From contig DAOWCM010000053.1 of the NCBI GenBank assembly GCA_030639555.1, positions 1 to 10,497 on the forward strand: a DNA stretch of 10,497 nucleotides. Reading direction: 5' to 3'. Shown here piece after piece: positions 6,203 through 10,497 of the stretch. Source of the stretch: Candidatus Eiseniibacteriota bacterium. Its GTDB lineage: Bacteria; Joyebacterota; Joyebacteria; Joyebacterales; Joyebacteraceae. Position 1 is the stretch's first letter, and the number at the start of each line of letters is the position of its first letter. Under the pieces are notes generated by a model. It had not been told where the DNA came from. It made no database searches and saw only the letters and a list, made by a program, of their open reading frames with translations. The translations under genes were made by a program, and so were the position numbers.

Positions 6203-6399
6203 GTCCCCACTGCGTAGGTTACAGAGCGTCCGGAATCCCACGCGTCATCGCCTTGTGCATCTTTGGAGCGGAACGGCGGCGCTTGTGATGGAAGCGAAGA
6301 TTACTACTCTGGATGCTCGCCAGGTCACCCGGACGAATTGCTCGGTGATCGGAATCTCTCTGCACACGCGCGACTCTAATAGACGAGAGTCGCGTTTTT
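6203..6399 (+). ncRNA. Candidate free-standing small RNA, about 195 nt, of unknown class
   Basis: A promoter-like element ends at 6196 and a strong terminator ends at 6399, framing about 195 bases with no convincing gene. Nested complementarity suggests a rod: CGTCCGG 6227-6233 with CCGGACG 6329-6335, GCATC 6258-6262 with GATGC 6312-6316, and CGCTT 6280-6284 with AAGCG 6292-6296 closing a seven-base loop. Size and overall rod shape resemble 6S RNA, but no 6S, SRP, tmRNA or RNase P signature was recognised. The only open frame (ATG 6288 to TGA near 6400) has no nearby ribosome binding site and runs through the terminator, so a small protein is less likely. The exact 5' end is inferred. Confidence 0.4.
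6369..6399 (+). terminator. Rho-independent terminator
   Basis: CGCGACTCT at 6369-6377 pairs perfectly with AGAGTCGCG at 6386-6394 around an eight-base loop, followed directly by TTTTT (6395-6399). This 9-bp stem plus T-run is a textbook intrinsic terminator acting on rightward transcription. No recognisable plus-strand coding gene lies upstream within 1.6 kb, so it must end a noncoding or unrecognised transcript. Confidence 0.85.
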
Positions 6400-6669
6400 G
6401 ATTTGAATGCGGGTCGAGCGGACTCAGTCGAAGGAGGGGACACGCAGAAGCGACGACACCGCTGAGCGGGCGGCCTTCGGGTCGGACTCAAGCTCCGCGG
6501 AACATAGATTGGCCTCTGGGGGTACGTCGAGAGAAGACGGGCTTAAAATAAGTGCCAAGACTAGCGTCAGCCGCAGCCCAACTCCTACCCTTGACCGTTC
6601 CTCCGGAGGCCTTAGTACGTCCGGCCCGCTCGGGCGGCCTGATTGCGCGGCCCAGCGGGTCGTCTCATT
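6400..6669. other. Gene-poor stretch after the terminator
   Basis: No credible gene is visible here. Reading frames exist but have no ribosome binding site and a low-complexity Ser/Arg/Gly composition. A possible promoter, TTGACC at 6591-6596 with TAGTAC at 6613-6618 (16 bases apart), faces the rubrerythrin operon and would give a leader of roughly 170 bases. A short GC stem (GCCC-GCTC-GGGC) lies near 6625-6640. Confidence 0.4.
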
Positions 6670-6705
6670 GGTCCGACGCGGTGGTCAGACCGGACCCGTC
6701 GGACC
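6670..6705. promoter_or_regulatory. Large inverted repeat upstream of the rubrerythrin operon
   Basis: GGTCCGACG at 6670-6678 is the exact reverse complement of CGTCGGACC at 6697-6705. The 18-base interval holds a nested CGGT/ACCG pair and a GGTC-A-GACC palindrome. It ends 17 bases before the candidate -35 box at 6723. It could be an operator for a dimeric regulator, or a leader hairpin if the promoter at 6591 is used. Confidence 0.45.
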
Positions 6706-6722
6706 GACCCTGCCCTTTGGTG

Positions 6723-6751
6723 TTGCCTGCCAGTGCTACCATGGCTATTCT
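6723..6751 (+). promoter_or_regulatory. Candidate promoter of the rubrerythrin operon
   Basis: TTGCCT at 6723-6728 lies 17 bases before TATTCT at 6746-6751. Both boxes are moderate matches to the sigma70 consensus with ideal spacing. Transcription would begin near 6758, about 38 bases before the first start codon. Confidence 0.4.
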
Positions 6752-6795
6752 ATTCGGGTTGGAGGCAGGGGCCATCGGCCGGGAGGGAGCAGCTC

Positions 6796-7248
6796 ATGAA
6801 GAAGGACCTCTTCGATGAGATCATCCGGTTCGCGATCGACGGCGAGCAGGAGGCCGTCGACGCGTACACAACGGCCAGCGAGATGGTCACCAGAGTGAAC
6901 GTGAAGGAGATGCTCCTGGACCTCGCCAGGCAGGAGCAGGTGCACAAGAAGAAGCTGGAGTCGATCGACCGGGAGCGCGTGGCCGACGCTGCAATCGTGA
7001 ACGTTCCCGACCTTCGCATTGCGGACTTCATGGACGACGTTACCATCACGGCGGACATGGGCTACCAGGACATCCTCACGGTTGCGATGAAGCGAGAGGA
7101 GAAGGCGCACAACCTCTACACGACTCTCGCATCGAACACAGAAGATGCCAAGCTCAGGAAGGTGTTTGAGCTACTGGCGCAGGAGGAGGCGGGGCACAAG
7201 CTCGCCCTCGAGAAGGAGTACGACGAGCACGTTCTGACCGAGAACTAG
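6796..7248 (+). CDS. Rubrerythrin-like ferritin-fold diiron protein (first copy)
   Basis: The 150-residue protein is a four-helix ferritin-like domain with no rubredoxin domain. Likely diiron ligands fall in the expected order: E17 in GEQEAVDAY (Glu seven before Tyr), E47 and H50 in ExxH (RQEQVHKKKLE), E101 in the helix-3 motif (REEKAHNLY), and E131 and H134 in a second ExxH (EEAGHKLALE). Rubrerythrins reduce hydrogen peroxide, and sometimes oxygen, in the cytoplasm of anaerobes using electrons from rubredoxin, which is encoded two genes downstream. The start is ATG 6796 with GGAGGGAG at 6782-6789; an upstream in-frame start at 6643 would add an Arg/Pro-rich segment unlike the family and is rejected. 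A second ferritin-like gene follows after 37 bases. Confidence 0.85.
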   Translation: MKKDLFDEIIRFAIDGEQEAVDAYTTASEMVTRVNVKEMLLDLARQEQVHKKKLESIDRERVADAAIVNVPDLRIADFMDDVTITADMGYQDILTVAMKREEKAHNLYTTLASNTEDAKLRKVFELLAQEEAGHKLALEKEYDEHVLTEN

Positions 7249-7285
7249 GGCGCACGACGGCGTTCCAGCAGTACGGAGGTTCCTG

Positions 7286-7801
7286 ATGATCGAGTATCTG
7301 AACGAGGATGAGATCTACCGCGTCGGCATGTGCATTGAAGAGGCCGGCCTCGACTTCTACACCAGGATGGCTGAGAAGGCGGACGACCAGGGGACCAAAC
7401 GGGTGTTCCGCCGTCTCGCGCGAGACGAGAAGGAGCATCTCGCGTTCTTCGAGTCTCTGGAGATCAGGACCGCCAAGGGTCTGGGTTCCCATCCTGAAGA
7501 ACACGACGCCGATGTGTCCAAGTACGTCTGCTCGCTCGTGGACGGAGGCATCTTCGCCAGCCTCGGCAGGATGGAGAAGATGGCGCGCGGCAAGTTCAAC
7601 GCCGAGGGAGCGCTTGAACTCGCGCTCTCGGTGGAGAAGGACGCCGTCCTCTACTATATGGAGGCCCTCGCCGCCACCAGGAAGCGCTCGACGCGCCAGG
7701 CGCTCTCGCGGCTCATCGACGAGGAGAAGAGCCACGTCGTGCAGATCTCGACGAGACTCGCGAATCTGAGGAAGAAGAAGGCGCGAGAGGCCAGGAAGTA
7801 A
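7286..7801 (+). CDS. Rubrerythrin-like ferritin-fold diiron protein (second copy)
   Basis: The protein has 171 residues with the same four-helix layout as its upstream neighbour but clearly diverged. Likely ligands are E18 (EEAGLDFY), E48 and H51 (DEKEHLAFFE), E117 (VEKDAVLYY), and E147 and H150 (EEKSHVVQ). It is longer than the first copy because of a 40-residue connection between helix pairs (about 60-100) and a Lys/Arg-rich tail (RKKKAREARK). A cytoplasmic peroxide or oxygen reductase role is inferred from the family and from the rubredoxin gene 15 bases downstream. The start is ATG 7286 with GGAGGT at 7275-7280, five bases away. The two copies may form hetero-oligomers or act under different stresses; sequence alone cannot tell. 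Confidence 0.85.
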   Translation: MIEYLNEDEIYRVGMCIEEAGLDFYTRMAEKADDQGTKRVFRRLARDEKEHLAFFESLEIRTAKGLGSHPEEHDADVSKYVCSLVDGGIFASLGRMEKMARGKFNAEGALELALSVEKDAVLYYMEALAATRKRSTRQALSRLIDEEKSHVVQISTRLANLRKKKAREARK

Positions 7802-7816
7802 CCGGAGGGTACCCAA

Positions 7817-7975
7817 TTGAAGAAGTTCAAGTGCGCTCTCTGCGGCTACGTTTACGATCCGGCGGTGGGAGACCCCGACGGCGGCGTCGAACCGAACACG
7901 GCGTTCGAGGATGTTCCTGACGACTGGGTCTGCCCGGTCTGTGGGGCCGGCAAGGACCAGTTCGAGGAAGTGTAG
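7817..7975 (+). CDS. Rubredoxin
   Basis: This complete 52-residue rubredoxin carries a single iron bound by four Cys: C6 and C9 in CALCGYVY, and C39 and C42 in CPVCGA. Family hallmarks are all present: YDP, GDPDGGVEPNTAFEDVP and DDWVCPVC, with the aromatic core Y11, Y13, F30, W37 and F49. It is a small cytosolic one-electron carrier and here is most likely the electron donor for the two ferritin-like proteins upstream, with which it forms an operon. The start is TTG at 7817, since there is no ATG in frame and GGAGG at 7804-7808 stands eight bases upstream; the reading frame gives the canonical MKKFKC beginning. A hairpin terminator candidate follows 23 bases after the stop. Confidence 0.95.
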   Translation: MKKFKCALCGYVYDPAVGDPDGGVEPNTAFEDVPDDWVCPVCGAGKDQFEEV

Positions 7976-7998
7976 TCGCACGCGGCAATAGAGCTACC

Positions 7999-8030
7999 GG
8001 AGCCCGGCAGAGCAACGGCCGGGCTCCCTT
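7999..8030 (+). terminator. Hairpin terminator of the rubrerythrin/rubredoxin operon
   Basis: GGAGCCCGGC at 7999-8008 pairs perfectly with GCCGGGCTCC at 8018-8027 around a nine-base loop. The 10-bp GC-rich stem is followed only by CTT, so the T-run is weak, but its place directly after the last gene of the operon supports a terminator role. Confidence 0.6.
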
Positions 8031-8076
8031 GCGTACCGGCGGCTCCGCCGTCGCTGTCCGCTACCAGGCTTTGCGG

Positions 8077-8106
8077 TTGCTCGCTCGTCCCGCCTTCCGG
8101 TAGAAT
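8077..8106 (+). promoter_or_regulatory. Candidate promoter of the GH13 gene
   Basis: TAGAAT at 8101-8106 matches the -10 consensus at 5 of 6 positions. TTGCTC at 8077-8082 is a weaker -35 box, 18 bases upstream. Transcription would start near 8113, giving a leader of about 84 bases that contains the hairpin at 8145-8166. Confidence 0.45.
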
Positions 8107-8144
8107 CTCTGAACCACCCCTGCTCAGAAGGTCACGCTTTGGGT

Positions 8145-8166
8145 CGTCGCGACTTCGGTCGCGACG
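8145..8166 (+). promoter_or_regulatory. UUCG-tetraloop hairpin in the GH13 leader
   Basis: CGTCGCGAC at 8145-8153 pairs perfectly with GTCGCGACG at 8158-8166 around TTCG. A C-UUCG-G loop is an exceptionally stable RNA tetraloop. No T-run follows, so it is not an intrinsic terminator; it lies 17 bases before the ribosome binding site and may stabilise the mRNA 5' end. GTCGCGAC is itself palindromic and occurs twice, so a DNA operator is also possible. Confidence 0.5.
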
Positions 8167-8196
8167 CGCCTTCCAGCCCCGATGGAGGAGACGCGT

Positions 8197-10497
8197 ATGC
8201 CAGGGATGCTCACGCGTGTCATTGCGTTGTCGCTCGTCGCGTTGCTCGCGCTTTCGGTGCCGGTCGCAGGCGCCGAAAGAGAGACCGGAGCGGCTCTCAA
8301 GCGCGTCACATTCACGTTCACCGCCCACAGGCCCTTCGAACACGTGTTCCTGGCCGGTACGTTCAACGGCTGGAGCACCGATGCGACGCCGATGCACCTG
8401 GAGGCGGGACGGTACGAGGTCACCCTTCTGCTGCCCACGGGCGAGTACCAGTACAAGTTCGTCGCCGACGGCGAGTGGATCACGGACGAGAAGGCCAAGC
8501 GCTTCCTGCCTGACGGCTTCGGTGGGCAGAACTCCGTGATCGATGTCGGCGAGTCGTTCGAGGGGCTGAACCTGTCGAGAGGCGACGGGCAGGTGTTCCT
8601 CGACGGTCTCGCTCATCGTGAGAACGCGTGGGAGCGGTCGGTCACAAGCGATGGCGCCGTCTCCGTTCGCGTCCGCGCCTGGAAAGGCGATGTCGAGGAG
8701 GTCCGGCTGCTCTGGAGCGGAAGCCCGGAAGCTGCCGGGGCGCACGCCGGACGCAGTGGAAGTCCCGCGGGCGGCGATCCCATGCTTCTGTTCGACACGG
8801 ACGGGACGTACGAATATTTCCGCCTCGAACTGAACTCGCCTCGCTTCACCTACTACTTCGTTCTCGTTGACGGCGATTCCCGAGCCACGCTGGACCGCGC
8901 GGGGGCGCATCCGGAACCCCCGGGCGACCCCGATCTTTTCGAGTTCGATGCTGCAGAGGAAGTAGTCTTCCGGACTCCCGACTGGGTCAAGGACGGCGTC
9001 TTCTACCAGATATTCCCGGAGCGCTTCGCCAACGGGAGGCCCGACAACGACCCGGACTTCTCCGAGTGGTACTACGAGGGAGTCGCGGAGCTGCCTCCGT
9101 CCGGCAAGACGAACGGCGAGTACTTCCACCTCGTGGATGACTGGTACGACGTCGCAGGGCTTGTTCGTAGCCCGTACAAGACCGACGGGAAGCCGGACTG
9201 GAACTCCTTCTACGGCGGAGACATCGAGGGCGTGCGAGCGAACCTCGACTATCTACAGGATCTCGGCGTGACTATCATCTACTTCAATCCCATCTTCGAG
9301 TCGAAGAGCAATCACAAGTACGACGCGGCGACCTATCGAAAAGTGGATCCCCACTTCGGCACGAACGAGGAGTTCGCGGCGTTCGTCTCCGAATGTCACG
9401 AGAGAGGCATGCGGGTCGTGATCGACCTCGCCATCAACCACACCGGGCACACGCACTGGGCGTTCGTCGATGCCAGGGAGAAGGGCGAGGAATCGGAATA
9501 CTGGGACTGGTACGAGTGGAAGGAGTGGCCCGTGCCGGGCGGCATCGGCACTGCTCCGGCGAACGCGCTCGACTACTACGACTGCTGGTGGGGGTTCGGG
9601 CAGATGCCCAATCTCAACTTCGATCTCGGGAGGGCGAACGCGGAGGAGCAGTCGATCACGGACATCGCCGAGGCGAGTCCGAACTGGTCGCTCGTGAACC
9701 ACCTTCTGGACGTGTCGGAGTACTGGCTCGTGGAGGTTGGCATCGACGGCTACAGGCTCGACGTGGCGGGGGAGGTGCCGTTCTGGTTCTGGGAGCTGTT
9801 CCGCGAGAGGGTCCGGTCCGCCAATCCGGATGCGTACATCCTGGGCGAGTTGTGGGGAGCCTCACCCGAGTGGGTCAACGGCCGCTACTTCGATGCGGTC
9901 ATGAACTACAAGTTCTTCCGTGACCCGGTGCTCGCCTTCATAGCGCGTGGAGAGTACGGAGCACAGGAGTTCGACCGCGCTCTCGCTCCCGGCAGACTCA
10001 TCTACGCAGATCAGGGTGTCCGGGCCATGATGAACCTCCTGGACAGCCACGACACCGAGCGCTTCCTGACGACCGTCGGGGGAGACGCGCGTCGTCTCAA
10101 GCTCGCCGTCCTGTTCGCGATGACATACGTCGGCGCGCCAGCCATCTACTACGGGGACGAGGTCGCAATGACCGGAGCGCACGACCCCGATTGCAGACGG
10201 CCGTTCCCGTGGAACTGGACGGAGGACAGCGGGTGTGTCGAGATGCACAACTACTTCAGGACTCTGGCCAGGCTCAGGACAAGCCAGGCGTGTTTCACCA
10301 GAGGAGATTTCCAGACTCTGTATGCTGCGGGCGCGGTCTTCGCCTTTCGTCGCGGTCTCGGTGACGACCACGCCGTGGTCGTACTGAACGCGGGCGAGAA
10401 GGAAGCGACGGTCTCCCTGGTCCTGGGAGATGAGATCTACCGATACGTATTCGGTTCCAGCAACCCCGCGGGTCTCTCGCACGCGGTGCTCAGGGAC
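8197..10497 (+). CDS. Secreted GH13 alpha-glucan hydrolase, neopullulanase/cyclomaltodextrinase-like (3' end outside window)
   Basis: All 767 codons to the window edge are open, and the gene continues beyond. Residues 1-26 are a Sec signal peptide (hydrophobic core, AGA cleavage site). Residues about 36-117 form a CBM48-like glucan-binding module (VFLAGTFNGW, GEYQYKFVADGEW). Residues about 130-260 resemble a CBM34-type N-domain. The catalytic barrel begins near 280 (DGVFYQIFPERF). GH13 motifs are intact: DLAINH (D410-H415), MPNLNFD, GIDGYRLDV with nucleophile D522, ILGEL with acid/base E551, and LLDSHDTER with D619. The MPNLN motif and the N-domain favour the neopullulanase/cyclomaltodextrinase group, which cuts alpha-1,4 and sometimes alpha-1,6 bonds in starch, pullulan or cyclodextrins. 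The protein is exported, so it acts in the periplasm or outside. The start is ATG 8197, six bases after GGAGGAG (8184-8190). Confidence 0.9.
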   Translation, partial: MPGMLTRVIALSLVALLALSVPVAGAERETGAALKRVTFTFTAHRPFEHVFLAGTFNGWSTDATPMHLEAGRYEVTLLLPTGEYQYKFVADGEWITDEKAKRFLPDGFGGQNSVIDVGESFEGLNLSRGDGQVFLDGLAHRENAWERSVTSDGAVSVRVRAWKGDVEEVRLLWSGSPEAAGAHAGRSGSPAGGDPMLLFDTDGTYEYFRLELNSPRFTYYFVLVDGDSRATLDRAGAHPEPPGDPDLFEFDAAEEVVFRTPDWVKDGVFYQIFPERFANGRPDNDPDFSEWYYEGVAELPPSGKTNGEYFHLVDDWYDVAGLVRSPYKTDGKPDWNSFYGGDIEGVRANLDYLQDLGVTIIYFNPIFESKSNHKYDAATYRKVDPHFGTNEEFAAFVSECHERGMRVVIDLAINHTGHTHWAFVDAREKGEESEYWDWYEWKEWPVPGGIGTAPANALDYYDCWWGFGQMPNLNFDLGRANAEEQSITDIAEASPNWSLVNHLLDVSEYWLVEVGIDGYRLDVAGEVPFWFWELFRERVRSANPDAYILGELWGASPEWVNGRYFDAVMNYKFFRDPVLAFIARGEYGAQEFDRALAPGRLIYADQGVRAMMNLLDSHDTERFLTTVGGDARRLKLAVLFAMTYVGAPAIYYGDEVAMTGAHDPDCRRPFPWNWTEDSGCVEMHNYFRTLARLRTSQACFTRGDFQTLYAAGAVFAFRRGLGDDHAVVVLNAGEKEATVSLVLGDEIYRYVFGSSNPAGLSHAVLRD

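Noticed and set aside
6203..6399. Identification of the candidate RNA as SRP, tmRNA, RNase P or a known riboswitch
   Set aside because: None of the conserved sequence blocks of these families could be found; a CCAGGTCA string near 6320 is too short to support an SRP RNA call.
6186..6401. Possible small protein inside the candidate RNA
   Set aside because: There is no ribosome binding site near either its first or its internal ATG, the composition is unremarkable, and the frame runs through the terminator stem.
6407..6799. Possible 130-residue protein before the rubrerythrin gene
   Set aside because: Ser/Arg/Gly-rich translation without family features; it overlaps the promoter, the inverted repeat and the true start of the next gene.
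7852..9129. Minus-strand open frame (425 codons) opposite rubredoxin and the GH13 gene
   Set aside because: It is antisense to the catalytic and binding domains of recognised genes and has no ribosome binding site or family signature.

Overview
This window comes from a GC-rich bacterial chromosome with a strong G/C preference at third codon positions. Gene content points to an anaerobe: an iron-only-hydrogenase-like iron-sulfur protein, a second ferredoxin-type protein, and a rubrerythrin-like/rubredoxin cluster of the kind used against oxygen and peroxide. A secreted GH13 amylase with a Sec signal peptide and a GldG-like membrane-anchored protein fit an uncultivated, fermentative, probably diderm lineage. 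I cannot place the phylum from sequence alone. Starts are mostly ATG with clear GGAGG-type ribosome binding sites, and several possible promoters look like TTGACC, 16-17 bases, then TAGnnn.

Layout. (1) 1-1406: the tail of an RsbW-like ATPase, followed 9 bases later by a ferredoxin/H-cluster-like protein. This is probably the end of a hydrogenase-type redox or signalling operon. (2) 1407-2790: a possible terminator hairpin and a promoter, then a cytosolic amidohydrolase of the imidazolonepropionase type. (3) 2789-2914: a five-copy 15-bp tandem repeat starting inside the amidohydrolase stop codon, followed by a duplicated ribosome-binding-site/start module. (4) 2909-3829: an EamA/DMT transporter. 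(5) 3971-4717: a 4Fe-4S protein of a conserved but uncharacterised family, convergent with (6) 6005-4728 on the minus strand, a GldG-like protein with membrane segments at both ends and its own promoter. (7) 6006-6795: a long region without convincing genes. It holds a candidate free-standing small RNA (promoter near 6167-6196, strong Rho-independent terminator at 6369-6399) and a large inverted repeat before the next operon. (8) 6796-7975: two rubrerythrin-like ferritin-fold proteins and a 52-residue rubredoxin with a TTG start, closed by a hairpin at 7999-8027. (9) 8197 to the window end: a secreted multi-domain neopullulanase/cyclomaltodextrinase-type GH13 enzyme, truncated by the window.

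How the parts may work together. The rubredoxin probably passes electrons to the two ferritin-like proteins to reduce peroxide or oxygen, while the two iron-sulfur proteins belong to low-potential electron metabolism or redox sensing. The amylase would degrade external alpha-glucans that feed fermentation. The least explained items are the candidate RNA at about 6203-6399, the H-cluster-like protein lacking catalytic residues, and the repeat plus duplicated start module at 2789-2914.
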